The position numbers and the translations under genes are program-made. Below the pieces are notes generated by a model. That model saw only the letters and a program-made list of their open reading frames with translations. It ran no database searches and was not told the DNA's origin. Positions 41,351 to 53,471 of a stretch of 64,000 nt of DNA are shown in pieces. Origin of the DNA: Pratylenchus scribneri. Its lineage: Eukaryota > Nematoda > Chromadorea > Rhabditida > Pratylenchidae. Numbering within the stretch: the stretch's first letter is position 1; each line of letters begins with the position of its first letter. The stretch is taken from NCBI GenBank assembly GCA_030063045.1, contig JAQSEB010000152.1, forward strand, positions 1 through 64,000, given 5' to 3'.

Positions 41351-43402
41351 TCAATTATTGAATATGCTCTTTGAGGATGTAGAAGGCATTTTCAGTGATT
41401 TTTGATTCAGCAATTTTTCACGCGTTTCCATTTCATTTGGATCAACTTAAACAGTTTTTATAATTAAAATTTTAAATTACTCCTAATCCAATTAATTTTA
41501 CCTTCAAATGAAACAAAGATGGATTTTTTATAATGCTTAGTAACTTTTTCAAATTCCTTCATATTTTTATTTGCCCACTCATTGTTTTCATCTTTTCTGG
41601 AAAAAAATTTACAATTTATTCGAAAAATTTATTGATAATTTTCGCAATTATTTAGGTGCAATGCAATTATTTTTTACATAAAACTTAATATAGTTAGTAG
41701 ATGGTCGTGCTGATGCTGAGTTAGAGGGGACTAGGAGGAATGATGAGGAATTGGAATTTGGAATATGGGATTTGGAATAAGTGGAAAAGCGTTAAGTCTG
41801 AGCCCTGGATTTAGCTTGTTCCCAAATCCTTATTTGGAATATCTTTGTTAGCTGGATTCCGCTTTTGAGCGATGGAGATATTCGCCTTGGGATAATTCTT
41901 GTTGGCAGGAAATAAGAATGGAAATAGATGTTCCCGGGAAGAACACCTCCTTGATCTAGGGCCGGAGATATGGTCATTGGGCATTGGGATTGAGAAGAGG
42001 CGGGATAATGAGATTGACTAATGATGGGAATCCCATGAATATGGAGTGGATAATATAATTGTCGAAGTGCGTGACTCCCTTAGAATATTTTACTACTAAT
42101 AAATCAGAAACTAGGTTTAAATCTTACAAACCTTGTACCAATTTGTAGATCTCATAGAGATGCATTGATTGGTATAAAATTTGTCATCCCAAATTAAAGT
42201 GTTTAAAAATCAAAAACTAGAAAATGGGATTTAGATGTTTTAATACCGTTTAATTTGGAATTAAGCCGTGACAAATTATATGCCAATCGGTACTCGATGA
42301 GATATTCAAATTGATAGAAGATTTATAAGCTCTAAATCTGGTTTATAATTTAATAGAAATCAAAAATTAAGTTTTAGGTAAAAAAATATTTTTTAGGCAG
42401 AAGAAAATTATTTTTATGCAAATAAGTTTGTATCCATTATTTAGCAAATTAAATCCAAATAAAAATTATTATTTATAAAATTATTTTATTTTCAAAATAT
42501 CTTACAATAATTTGTAGAGTTCATTTTTAATTTCGTCCGCCTTTCTTGCAATGTTGGCCAATGTATATTCATGGCCATTAGTAATTAAGCCTTTTATCAA
42601 ATCTTCCATCTCATTGCACGCTTCACATCGGCAAATCTTCAAAAAGAGATAAGTAAAGGAAAAGCAATTAGAGATTTTTTATATAAAAGATAATAAAAAC
42701 GGGTTTAAGAAAATAAATTTTTAAATTTTCTTTTGAATCGTCATCTCAACAAACGATTATGAACCTATAAAAATATTTTAAGTTTATAATTTTTGAAATA
42801 AACCAATCCTATGCAGAAAATTTTCCTCTATATTTTGTGTATAATTATATTTTTAGAAGAGTAATAAAATTTTTTCTTAAAACTCAAAAAATAATAATAA
42901 TAATATTTTTTATTATATTCTTTATTTTGTATGAAATATGCCTATTATTTATATGGCTAATATATTTCATTCTCTAGTATTATAAAAAAAATTCTAGTAA
43001 TATTAATTTTTAAAAAAAGTAATTTTTAAAAAATTTAAATGCAAAAATTAACTGTATGCCAAATGTTGATCGCATCCATGGTCGCTATAATGTCGGCCGT
43101 AAGCCGAAAAATGGACCAAGCCGCTATGGCCGACTTCACTTTATCATTGATGTCTTCCCTTTCAATTTGTCCGAATTGTTTTTCCATGAATTGGACAAGC
43201 ACGTTGCTGGTTGGTAATCGAAATGAAGTGCCAAAGGCACGAATGCCAACGCCAATTTTCTCGAGGAAAACATCGCGTTGATTGCCATGCGTTTTACAAT
43301 TTTCCATTTTTTTCAAAATTTCATCAACAGAATCATTAAATGGGGCAGGAAATTTGAAGAAAAATGCTCGCAAATATTTATAAATATGATGCTTTTTTAT
43401 AT
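41351..43402 (-). CDS. Gene F: helical module plus KSIF exons (probably continues gene D)
   Basis: Exons: 43402-43053, 42636-42506, 41596-41502 and 41445-41351. Phases agree (0,2,1). The first begins in phase 1 (D/Y-IKKHHIYKYL) and so needs an upstream exon. It encodes a helical stretch (FNDSVDEILKKMENCKTH, QFMEKQFGQIEREDIND). The second begins ICRCEACNEMEDLIKG. The third ends YKKSIFVSFEG. The last ends SSKSIFNN and a stop. A phase-1 donor near the end of gene D exon 5 would join the two into one gene. The order parallels genes E and G. Function unknown. Confidence 0.5.
41690..42370. other. Spacer in gene F intron with family 1 repeat copy
   Basis: 41690-42060 is purine-rich with GGAATTTGGAATATGGGATT phrases and no supported gene. 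42090-42370 is a diverged foldback of family 1 (AAATCAGAAACTAGG, GATCTCATAGAGATGCATTG). Confidence 0.45.
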
Positions 43403-43642
43403 CTGCAATTGAAAATTTTATAGTTTTCTTAATGATGACTCTGTGGAAAAAAATAGTGTCAAATTTATTCTCAAACTTAAATTTTCGATAAAACTAAACC
43501 ATTCTTTTTAAATTATATATCATTCAAGCATCTGGCTTTTTAATATTACATTAAATTCATTGAAAACGTTTCAATATTTCAAAATTATGGTACGCCAAAT
43601 TTTCTCGCGCTCAGTAGGGGCTGTATCCCGAAAGAATATTAT

Positions 43643-45751
43643 TTAAAAAAAATTACAATTTGTCTTTTCCTCATAATCGTTTTCACATTTTTCTTTAACC
43701 TCGCATATATGAATTGCCATAAATTTGGTCTCACCAATTGGTGTACCATCAATTTGCGGTATTTCAAAGATACTTTTTCCCTTCTTAGCGTCGTAAATTC
43801 CCTCTTCTTTGAATATCGATGTGTTATTTTCTTTATTATCGTTTATATTCTTATTATTTCTTGGAATTTCTATTTTATTCGTTTCTTTATGAAATATTGA
43901 TTTGCTTGTCGACATGTCCACACCTTTAAAAATTTCGTTTTAATTGAATACTATTTAATTTGACGGATAAATTATTGAAAATGCCGGATAAAATATTGAA
44001 AATACCGAATTAAATTATAATAAATTTTACGGTTTGATGGTTTTTCCTAGACTCCAAACCCTATACCCAGTGTTAAAGTAGTTTTGAACCAAAAAACAAA
44101 AGATGGTTTAATGGTTTAATACCCTTTAATTTTAAAACAAAACAGAATAAAATAGAATTGGGTTTAACCAATGCTAAAGTAGTTTTGAACCAAAAAACAA
44201 AAGATGGTTTAACGGTTTAATACCCTTTAGTTTTAAAACAAAACAGAATAAAATAGACTTGGGTTTAACCAATGTTAAAGTAGTTTTGAACCAAAAAAAA
44301 GATGGTTTAACGGTTTAATACCCTTTAATTTTAAAACAAAACAGAATAAAATAGACTTGGGTTTAACCAATGTTAAAGTAGTTTTGAACCAAAAAAAAGA
44401 TGGTTTAACGGTTTAATACCCTTTAATTTTAAAACAAAACAGAATAAAATAGACTTGGGTTTAACCAATGTTAAAGTAGTTTTGAACCAAAAAACAAAAG
44501 ATGGTTTAACGGTTTAATACCCTTTAATTTTAAACCAAAACACAATAAAATATATACTATTCGGTGCGCCTTGACGAGAACTTTCGATTGGGTATTGGGT
44601 TTGGGGAACAAGGACAAATCACTAAACCGTTAAAATTTATTATTAATTTATTCGGCATTTTCAATAGTCTAATTTGACATTTTCAATATTCTTTCTATTC
44701 GGCATTTCCAATATTTCCCATTTAGTTATATATAAAATATTTAAAAAATATAAAATTAAAACCAGGAAGAAGCACGGGACCGCTGATTGTTTTTCCCGGA
44801 ATTCCATGACTTTCGGCTGCTTTGAATGGTATAGGATGTTGTTGAGGTGTTTCTTTATTTTCATTTATATTCTTACTATTTCTAGGAATTTCTACTCTTT
44901 TTTTCGTTTCTTTATTAAATATTGATTTACTTGGCGACATGTCAACACCTTTAAAAAAAACTAATTTTAAATAGGCATAAAATATTTTTAAAAAAAAATA
45001 ATTAAAAAATTATATATAGGATTGAAACCAGGAAGAAGCACGAGATCGCCAAGCATTGATTCTCCCGGAATTCCATGACTTTCGGCAGCTTTGAATGGAA
45101 CAGGATGTTGTTGAGGTGCTGTGAATGGATGTTTTGTTTGTGAGGAAGCATTATGAAAGAAAAATAAAATTTTTACAAATTATTTTTGAATTTAAACTCA
45201 CAAATTTTGGAAATATACTAGTACTAGTACCGAGGCCGCCAAACGAATTGCCGAACTTGCTTGTCCCAGTCATTTTTCCCTTATTTTTCTGGGCATCAAA
45301 TATATTGTCCGATTCGCCTTTCGAAGTTGGATTGGCAAACATGCTGCCCCGGGGGAATTTTGAGTCCGTAATAATCTTTATTTCTGGTGGTGGTGGCTCC
45401 TCTGGTCCCTTTATTCGTTCAAATTTTCTCTCATTCACATTAAAAACATCCATTTTTTCTTTTGAAGGATCCAAATGGCCAAGTAGTCCTTCTTTCTCAT
45501 TAACTTCCCAAACACTTCCACTCTCCATTATGTATTGCACGGCATCATCCACTCCTTGAACTTGTCGAGGCCTAGCGCTAGGAGGAGGGATGAAATTCTT
45601 GAAGGGAAAATAAATATGGAATATTATTAAATTTTTCAACCTTAATTGTGGCACTATTCCTGAACAGTACTAAACCAGCAGAACATTTTTCTAGCCATAC
45701 AAATACAAGAAAAATGCAAATAAGAAATTGAAAGTGTCTTTTATTTAGCAT
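43643..45751 (-). CDS. Gene D: secreted QY-SG / SIF-motif protein with duplicated exons
   Basis: Exons: 45751-45641, 45597-45177, 45118-45029, 44948-44763 and 43923-43643. Phases agree (0,1,1,1). Exon 1 is a signal peptide (FQFLICIFLVFVWLEKC) ending LFRNSATIK. Exon 2 has the QY-SG domain (VQYIMESGSVWEVNE, DVFNVNERKFERIKG), then GSMFAN, DNIFDA and STSIFPK. A GTGAGT at 45201 is an alternative donor. Exon 3 has PVPFKAAESHGIPG. Exon 4 has SKSIFNKET, EIPRNSKNIN and another AESHGIPG block. Exon 5 repeats VDMSTSKSIF and EIPRNNKNIN, then TSIFKEE, KSIFEIP and GETKFMAI. Exons 4 and 5 arose by duplication. Paralogue of gene C. Confidence 0.7.
43980..44690. repeat. Family 1 foldback with five tandem ~100-bp units, in gene D intron 4
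   Basis: Units start at 44071, 44172, 44273, 44371 and 44469 (101, 101, 98, 98 bp). Each has AAAGTAGTTTTGAACCAAAA, GGTTTAACGGTTTAATACCC and AGACTTGGGTTTAACC. The flanks (CCAAACCCTATACCCA, TGCGCCTTGACGAGAA) are those of family 1, so a single element expanded internally. Confidence 0.85.
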
Positions 45752-46084
45752 TTTATTTAATTGTTTTCGTTTGAAAATATTTAATTTTTTTATTGAAATT
45801 CAATTAATAATTATTTTTGAGAAAAATCCAAACCTGTAACCTATTTATAAAATAAGTGAATGGTAGTCAAGCTATAGAGAATTTTCCATTTCTAGGCTAC
45901 TAGAGAAAAGATAAATAGTAAAATTGTATTTTACTAGAATTCATTCTAGTAATTTCATTTTATTTTCAAGAGTATATGCTAAAAAATGGTAGTAAACTAT
46001 AAATTTTTTTAATTTTAAAATTTACAATAATTTTTTTTTAATAATTTTTGTACAAAAAAGTATTAAGAAACAATTTCATGCCCA

Positions 46085-46490
46085 TAGACTTCTGCTTTAT
46101 TATTGTGGTCATTTCTGTCTCGGCTAATTCCGTCTCAGCGATTTTGATGAACCATAGCTCATCAGCCAAATAACCAATCAAAATGTTCTAAAGTGCATCT
46201 TATAGCCCTATGTATTAGCTATCTATTAGTATATTGAACCTCCAAGCCATAAAATTTTGACCAAGATATGGCCATAAATGCAAAAATAAAGGAGATTTTT
46301 CAAGTTTTTGGCCACAACTTGGTCATAACTTTATATTTTTGGACTATCTATATATCAATGAATATCCAATTTATAGCTATTAAATGCATTTTTGACATTT
46401 AAATTGGTTAATTGAGTGGTGAGCCACTGCTCGTCAAAATCCCTGTGACGGAAGCGGGGCGAGACAGAAATATTTCGAAGACTCCTGTTT
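46085..46490. repeat. Foldback repeat upstream of gene D
   Basis: TTTCTGTCTCGGC...GATTTTGATGA at the left and TCGTCAAAATC...GGCGAGACAGAAA at the right are inverted. The core has TCATAACTT/CCAAGATATGGCCAT-type words. Arms are imperfect. Confidence 0.65.
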
Positions 46491-46499
46491 CAATATTTT

Positions 46500-48085
46500 T
46501 AAATTAAAAAATGCGAATTCAATTATTTTTAAAAAGAAGGCCCTTTTTTAATTTAATATTTCCAAATAGAAAGATATAATATTTTGATATTTAAGAACAA
46601 TTATTGGATTTCTAAATGTTTATTAAAAAAACTAAAAATACAATCTACTATTACTAAACGAGTTCTCTCTGTCCGTAATGTTACATAATGCCAAAAGTCA
46701 AATTTAAAAATAAATGACAAAATATCCAAATTAATAAAAATTAAAAAATAAATGTTAGATTAAAAAAATAAAATAAGCAAATAAATCTCACTAATAAGCA
46801 AAAATAATAAAGAAAAATAATAAAATAAAATAATTCAGTAAAATAATTATTAAAAAATGAAAAATACACTATTGGAAAAAAGTGAGTGTTACAGATAATT
46901 CAACCAAAATTGATTGAAAGAAATTTCAAAAATGTTTTAGAAAATTCAGAAAAAAATATGAAATGGCAATGAATTGATAAAAATAGCAATTGAATACTTT
47001 ATTTTAATAAAGCGTCTTATTATCAAAATGATGAATTTTTTAAACAAATAAACGAAAAAATGATTTTTAATGAACTCATCAATAAAAAAACAAAAAATAA
47101 ATGCCGAGATTTCCATAATGATTGAGTATGATTAGTCACAACTCACAAGTGTAAAGAAAATCAAGAATTATTATTATTAAAAGGTGGGGGGGGGGGGGGG
47201 TAGAGCATGGAAATAACCGGGAAAATGATTGGGAAAAGCCGGGAATTGTGGGAAAATCCTGAATTTAAAAATGAAGAGGAAAATGATGCGAATTTTTCGT
47301 GAAATATCGAGTATAATGTGAATTGCGAAAAATTGCTGTGAGATGACTAAAATGAAAGTGAATTATCGAGAATAAAAATGAAAATTCTGAAAATGAGAAT
47401 AAACGAGAGACGAGTAAAATACTGGGAATTATCGGGAATGAAACATAAACTTGGATACTCGAGAAAGAATATAAAAATGGTGGGAATTAACGAGAATGAT
47501 TAGAAAAATATCGGAAAATCTCCATAATGTATATAAAAAATACCGGGAATGGCTGAGAATAAAGGTAAAAAGCTGGGAATAGTCGAGAGTGAAAGGTAAA
47601 AAGCCGGGAATTGTCGAAAGTTAAAGGTAAAAAGGTGGGAAAGGTATAGAATGAAATGTATTAATCCAGGAATGATCGAAAATGGAAAGTATATAGCCGA
47701 GAATAGAAGGTATAAAACAGAGATTGGAAAGTATAAAGCCGAGAATAGAAGGTATAAAGCCGAAAAAACAATGTTTGGAGAATAAAATAATTTTTGGAGA
47801 AACAAAAACAACAATTTAAAAAAAAACAACAATGTTTGGAGAACAAAAAACAATAATGTATGGAGAAACAAAAACAAAACAAAATTGGAGAAACAAAAAT
47901 ACAAAATTGGAAAAAGAAAACACAAAATGATCGGATGAAGAAAAATATAAAAATTAAGAGATAATCTTTGTGAAAACAAAGATAAAAATATTTGGTAAAA
48001 CTAAAAAAATTGTTTAGAAAAGCGAAAATACGTTCTCTTAAAGTAATGTAATATTATTAAAAATATTATAATAGTATCAATTTTT
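46500..48085. other. AT-rich spacer with a purine-rich block
   Basis: From about 47190 to 47990 the plus strand is strongly purine-rich, with degenerate repeats around GCCGGGAAT and GAGAATAGAAGGTATAAAGCC. The block opens with a G-run (47184-47202). The open frame on the opposite strand here is a by-product of this composition. Confidence 0.5.
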
Positions 48086-48090
48086 TGGTG

Positions 48091-48139
48091 TTTTACAAGC
48101 GCTCGGGAGCCGCGAAGCGGCGACCGAGCGCTTGTAAAA
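48091..48139. repeat. Stable hairpin with nested GAA loop, copy 1
   Basis: TTTTACAAGCGCTCGG pairs exactly with CCGAGCGCTTGTAAAA. Inside lie GA/GA mismatches and a second stem GCCGC-GAA-GCGGC. The structure would be very stable in RNA. A similar hairpin is at 49800-49840. Confidence 0.85.
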
Positions 48140-48256
48140 TATCTAAAATATTCAATTTTAAGCCCCCTCTTCCTTTGAGACATTATATCTCTTGGCATAA
48201 TGAACTTTTGAATAATCAAAATGAACTAATTTTTCTCAGAAAATTTCTTTTCATTC

Positions 48257-48720
48257 ATGAGTTCTTATAAAAAAACTCCACCTGAAAAGCCAGATTATTT
48301 GCTTCTGCTGATGCTTGACAGCGTGGCAAATCCTCATGAATTATTCGATCCCGAACATTCCAAAAATCGATTTCAAATTTGGGCAGTTTCGCTAGAGGCA
48401 ATTCATGGCGAGGGACAACTGAATATTAAAAATATAAAATTACTCCAATGAATAATAACTTTGGCTTTGATTAAATCGATGTGCCATTGGAGTGATTTGC
48501 CCATCACTGGATGATTCAATAGGGATGTTTTTGCCGACGGCTGCATTTGGATGATTTGTTGAAATATTTGCCAACGGCTACATTCGATGATTTGTTGGAA
48601 TATTTGGCCGGCGGCTGGATTGAGAGTTGGGAGTAAGCAATGATCGGATTGAACAAAAGGATTTCTAATAGAACAGTGGACCATTGATTTCGATGAGCAA
48701 TGGGAACAGGTTAAATTTGG
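48257..48720 (+). pseudogene. Possible decayed coding segment
   Basis: 48257-48451 encodes MSSYKKTPPEKPDYLLLLML and a protein-like continuation (DSVANPHELFDPEHSKNRF). Downstream, protein-like phrases (DDLLKYLPTATFDDLLEYL, FDEQWEQVKFG) occur in interrupted frames. A DDLL.YL duplication (about 42 bp) is visible. I cannot assign a family; it could be a remnant or exons I cannot join. Confidence 0.25.
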
Positions 48721-49248
48721 AAAACAATTAAAATTAAATTTAAAATTTCATAGAATGAATTAAAATTCGATATTTCCTGAATGGAAAATTGGATATTTTC
48801 TGGCCAAAAAGCGGTCGAATATTTTTAATGGCCGATGGCGAAACATGCGAAATATTCATTCCGGAATAGTCCAATTTTGGCATGGAAATGTTTGAATTAG
48901 TTTTTTACATTAATAATTTTGTCCAATTTTAAAGATATATTCCAACTAGAATTGCTTATCGATAGGATTCATCAATTCAATGGCAGAGGAAGAATCTTTG
49001 CCGGACAGGGAAAGAATGATCCACCGGATGGATCATATTCATGATTGATTTTTCAGGCATGCATTTAAATTATTTTGAATTAATATTTGAATGAATTTAG
49101 CTATTTGGAAAATTAAAATATCATTCCAAATTGAGAACTCCTGTTGGCCAACAAATTTCACCAGATGTTTTGGTCAGCCACCAAATAAATACATCCGATT
49201 TTACGGTTAATTATTTACTTTTTTACATTTAGAATTAATTTTAAAAAT

Positions 49249-49585
49249 TCAGCTTCGTTGTTTCAATTGGACGCAGGCCGTAAAAATGGAAATGGATGAG
49301 CCGGGCATATCGGGGGGTTCACTTCAACTTTGGCTTTGTATGGACAATCCTTATGGTAAAACATATTCAAGTGGTGAATGCCAATGAAGGTAGCATAGAA
49401 AAAAAAGAAAATGTGAGAATGTGAATTTTCTTATTTAAATAGAATTGTTACATTTTTCTAGAAAAATATATTTGCTTCTCTCATTGTCAATGTCGATTTA
49501 TACGAATGGAAAATGGGAACGATATGACATGGCAATGTCCCTATCCCGCCGATAATTATTTTGTATTAAATTATTTGTTTAATTA
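49249..49585 (+). CDS. Possible exons of an unidentified Cys-containing protein
   Basis: After an acceptor (AATTCAG) a frame reads LRCFNWTQAVKMEMDEPG, then GGSLQLWLCMDNPY, to a possible donor (ATG/GTAAAA). After a second acceptor (TTTCTAG) comes ICFSHCQCRFIRM and MTWQCPYPADNYF. Composition is more coding-like than the flanks, but start, stop and joining are not certain. Confidence 0.3.
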
Positions 49586-49799
49586 CTTTATTATTATGCA
49601 ATTATTTAATTCTCCAATATATATTATTTATGTTGATTTTATTTTTTTAAATATATTAAAAAAGTATATCATATGTATTTTTATTTTTGTACTTTTATTT
49701 TAGTTGTTTTTATGGGTTTTTTTTATAAATTTAATCAAATAATAGTAATAGCATTTATTATAAAATTTATTTTTTTAATTTTTGTATAAAAGTGTATCA

Positions 49800-49840
49800 A
49801 CAAGCGTTCGCGAGCTGCGAAGCGGCTCACGAACGCTTGT
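49800..49840. repeat. Stable hairpin with nested GAA loop, copy 2
   Basis: ACAAGCGTTCG pairs with CGAACGCTTGT. A C/A mismatch then separates the stem GAGCTGC-GAA-GCGGCTC (one G-T pair). Compared with the 48.1-kb hairpin, a C-G pair is replaced by T-A on both sides of the stem. Confidence 0.85.
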
Positions 49841-49849
49841 AACTTTTTA

Positions 49850-50735
49850 TTGCATTTCTTAGTGCCATTGGGCTCTACAAAATTTTCTGCTAATGAGGGA
49901 TTCGATTCCAAAAAGAGGTCTATTATTAGAGAGGTAACTAATAGCTTAAGAGTATTTTTGTAAAAATAGATAATGGATCACTTTAGAATTATTACTAAAA
50001 TCAAATCATTATTAAAAATGAATTATTCATAAAATTTGATTTCCAGTTTTAAGAAAAAATTTGACTTTTACTAATTTTACATAATCAAAAATTCTAATTT
50101 TGGTTTTTAAAATTAAATTTTTTGTAAAAATAATAATGGATAATATTACAAAAAGACATTGAGTGCTTTTTAAAATTAGTGGATCCTCCCACCCGCCCCC
50201 CCCCCAAAAAAAAATTTGTACTCTTCAAGTTTGTAATATGAAATTATTTCACTTAGTAATGAACATTTTTTATGAAATAATTTGGAAAAATTCAAATTTA
50301 TCAAACATGCCTCTTTTGATTCTTCATCATTTTTTTTTATTTTAAGTATATTTATAATCGTGTAATTAAAAAAGAATAAATATTTTTTTGCCGAAAAATC
50401 ACATTATTTCGCCGAAAAATGTGTTTTTTGATTATAATTTTTTGTGCATCATGATTCTAGAATCTCAAATCTCTTACCGTTTAAATCCTATTTTGGTTTT
50501 TGGCTTATAACTCATTTAATGTAGTTTTAGAAAATGATTATAGACTTTACGGACTAGGATCAAGTACTAAAAAGTTATTAAACTTTCCGTAAAAAGAATG
50601 GGATTTTTCTGCAAAAGAATTCGTGCCCATTAAAAAAGGAAAAATTTATGCAAAATAAATTTAATATTTTTAAAATTTATAATATTACAATGGATATGAT
50701 GGATGTTAACTCTGGTAGATAATGTTCATTTTGAA
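49850..50735. other. AT-rich spacer, no gene seen
   Basis: Contains a C-run/A-run at about 50190-50215 and AT-rich sequence. No supported feature. Confidence 0.4.
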
Positions 50736-50740
50736 ATTCT

Positions 50741-53326
50741 TTATTTTTCGCTGCTCTTCTTCACATAAGTTTCTAATAGGTTGTATGCAGTCGGTTGAAT
50801 TTGAATCAAAAGTAAATTAAATGTTTGTGACATTTCACTGAGAACAAGTCGAAGACAATTTTCCACTAATCCATAATTGGTAATCCTGTGGAGATATAAT
50901 TATTAACAGTGAGTGGCACTTATCTCATTTGTATCCTCTTTTTAGGTCAAAATCTTTTCGTGATTTTTCATTTTTGTCGAATTGATACACCAATCAACGT
51001 GTCTTGTTGAGTTCGTTACGGAAATGTAAAAATTTTTATTCGCTCTAGCACTTTTGGCCAAGTTATGGCCATTAGAAAATTGAAAAATGAAGGGTCCCCC
51101 TTATAGGAAAAATTTTTATGTCAAATTATAGCTCATTCAACTCTTTTCTATGACTGAGCACGAATCTGTCATCCTTTTAGCATAAAACCTAAACAATAAA
51201 AGTTACAGTCTCACAAAAGAAATCTGATTTGTTCATATATTGCATTTTTTATAAGATCATTCATAACTTTTTTATTTTTGTTTTTTATGCGAAATCAATA
51301 ACATTTTTGCCACTAACTCTTCGATTGGCATATCATTTCAGAAAAAATTTTTTTTAAATGCGACCCAAAAAGCGGACCAGAGTATAGAAGTACCCAATGA
51401 ATTTTCATTCTATTAAATGTTACCTTTTTTTTTCATTTGATACTACTATTTGATTTATTATTTAAAAAATTTTTTAAATTGCAGAAAAAATAATTTCATT
51501 ATATAAAAAATTATTGAAATTAAAGAAAAAATTAAAACAGTTTAATGATTTTTTGATCTTGTAGAGCCCAAAACCATATACTTAATGATTAACCCAACCA
51601 CAGGCCATAGCCCAGTTAACCAAAAAACAGATTTTTTATTACAAGAAGAGCTCACAATCCACCAAGGTTGCTTATATTCTGCGAAATGGCCTTTTCCAAC
51701 AATTCCACTTTGTCCACCAATTTGGTGGACAAAAATTGTTCGTATCCTTCACCCAAAATGTTGCCACGCATCATTTGGATCATCCCATTCAAGGAAATGT
51801 AGAAAAGACTTTTTTGCTCATTCACTTCATGCAGTTCGTGATCCAGAATTTTGAAGAGGCGTTCCCATAATTTGATTATGCGCCCGTCCACTCGGGATTG
51901 TCTCAAATGTTCAATGAATATTTCGGGTGCACTTTGCGAAATAGTAGGATATGCACAAATTGCGCGGAAAAATTCCAAAACGGGCTGCCATTCAAATTCT
52001 AAATAAAAATTAAATCTAAAAAGCAGATAATAAATTGTTTAATTAATAATTTTAACTCGGATTTACAGTATTGTAAATTGGTAAATTTCGCATTTATCAG
52101 AAGGCTAAACTGCTAAATTTTTTGAAATCTCGGCTTTAAGGAAACCCAAGAAAAAGAAAATAGAGGCTCGCTCAATTCGACAACATGGTTGATATATAGA
52201 ACTATTAGAGCATAGACTATGAAATTTCAATTTCTAATTGTTGTTATATTCTAGGCAAAATTTACTAAATTAAAAACTGAATTGGGTTTAAAGAATATTA
52301 CGGCTTTTCAAAAAATAGACATATCAATTTAACAATGAAATTTTACTAATTGGCAATTTCGAGTCGAAGGAGTTCATTCCTTACGAGTAATGTTGGACAG
52401 AGTCGATCAACCGAACCAAAATAAAAACCGAGGCAATTTTTGTCCAAAAAACCGAACCGAAAATGGAGCTCCGAATACCGAGGGTCCAAACCGAACCGGT
52501 TTTTCGGTTTTTCGGTTTTTAATTTTCACCCTTTTAGATGCAATTTTTGATCAAAATTTTTCCTCTTTAGACTATTTCTAGCTTAAAATTTCCCTTTTTT
52601 ACTAAGGCATTTTTGGGACTAATTTCCTTTATCCAAGTCATGACTAAAATTTTCCATTATCAAACTATTTTCGACTAAAATTCCCTCTTAATAGTTTATT
52701 TTTGCTTAAATTTTCTCCCTGGGAAAACTTAAACCCTCGGTTTAAAACCGAATTTTTCCGCCCTACCTACGAGTCTAGAGGCTGAGATTGCCAACTAGGT
52801 CACAGACCTGATCTTCTAAATACAGCTGATTTTTTAATTTTTTAATATATATTGCAAAAAAATATGATTTTTAATTTTCCCGCAAATCGGAATTATAACT
52901 TACTAATATCAATTATTTCCCGGGTCGAGGTTATTTTTTGCCATAATTCTCTTGCTAAAATGAACATATTATAAAAAAAAAGATAATAAATAATACCTGC
53001 TGGAATTATCATGAATTTTGTTTCATCTGCATTTTTAAAATAAATTTAGCATTTATAAAGGAAAATGAAGAATCAAAAAAATTTTTTTATCTTTCTTTAT
53101 TAAAAAAAACAAACTTGGATTTTTGTCAGCCGAGAGCGCCAAGAATTTTGTATCACTTATTGGAATGGCCTCTTAAATGTCGAAAAATTTTATTCGTTTA
53201 CAGAAATATAATAACATATTTTTCTGCTGATTATTTATTTAAGCAAATTCTAAATTTAATAAAATGACTCACTATTTTCTGCAGCCGGAATTGCCATATA
53301 TTTTGTGCTACTTATTGGCATTGGCA
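50741..53326 (-). CDS. Gene G: cassette exons plus helical module (probably continues gene E)
   Basis: Exons: 53326-53273, perhaps 53171-53112, 53026-52997, 51998-51656 and 50885-50741. The short ones are phase 1-1 cassettes with related peptides (MPISSTKYMAIPAAEN, IPISDTKFLALSADKNP, DETKFMIIPAG). 51998-51656 encodes a helical stretch (FEWQPVLEFFRAICAYP, RIIKLWERLFKILDHE, LVDKVELLEKAISQN). The last exon encodes NYGLVENCLRLVLSEM to YVKKSSEK and a stop at 50741. The helical exon enters in phase 1, like that of gene F. The 53171-53112 copy has no clear donor. Likely fused to gene E; function unknown. Confidence 0.5.
50990..51380. repeat. Foldback/MITE family 3 copy in gene G intron
   Basis: Has CACCAATCAACGTGTCTTGTTGAG at the left and CTTCGATTGGCATATCATTTC at the right, with GTTATGGCC, AAGGGTCCCCC and CATAACTTTTTTATTTTTG inside, as in the other family-3 copies. 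Confidence 0.5.
52010..52985. other. Intronic spacer with a repeat of ACCGAA words
   Basis: 52400-52770 holds AACCGAACC, AAAAACCGA and CGGTTTTTCGGTTT words in a loosely inverted arrangement, possibly another foldback. No gene seen. Confidence 0.4.
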
Positions 53327-53471
53327 CTTTATTTCAAGAAAAATACATTATTATTTTTTAATAAAAAAGTAAATTGTTAATTCGAAAATTGAAAAAAAAA
53401 ACAAATTAAATTCAGAAAGATAATAAATTTTATATCCAAAAAAATTAGTATTTAATTTGGCAAATTTAATG

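Noticed and set aside
47500..47979. 159-codon minus-strand frame rich in Phe, Leu and Tyr
   Set aside because: It arises from the pyrimidine-rich complement of a purine-rich repeat block; no start context, exons or family motif.
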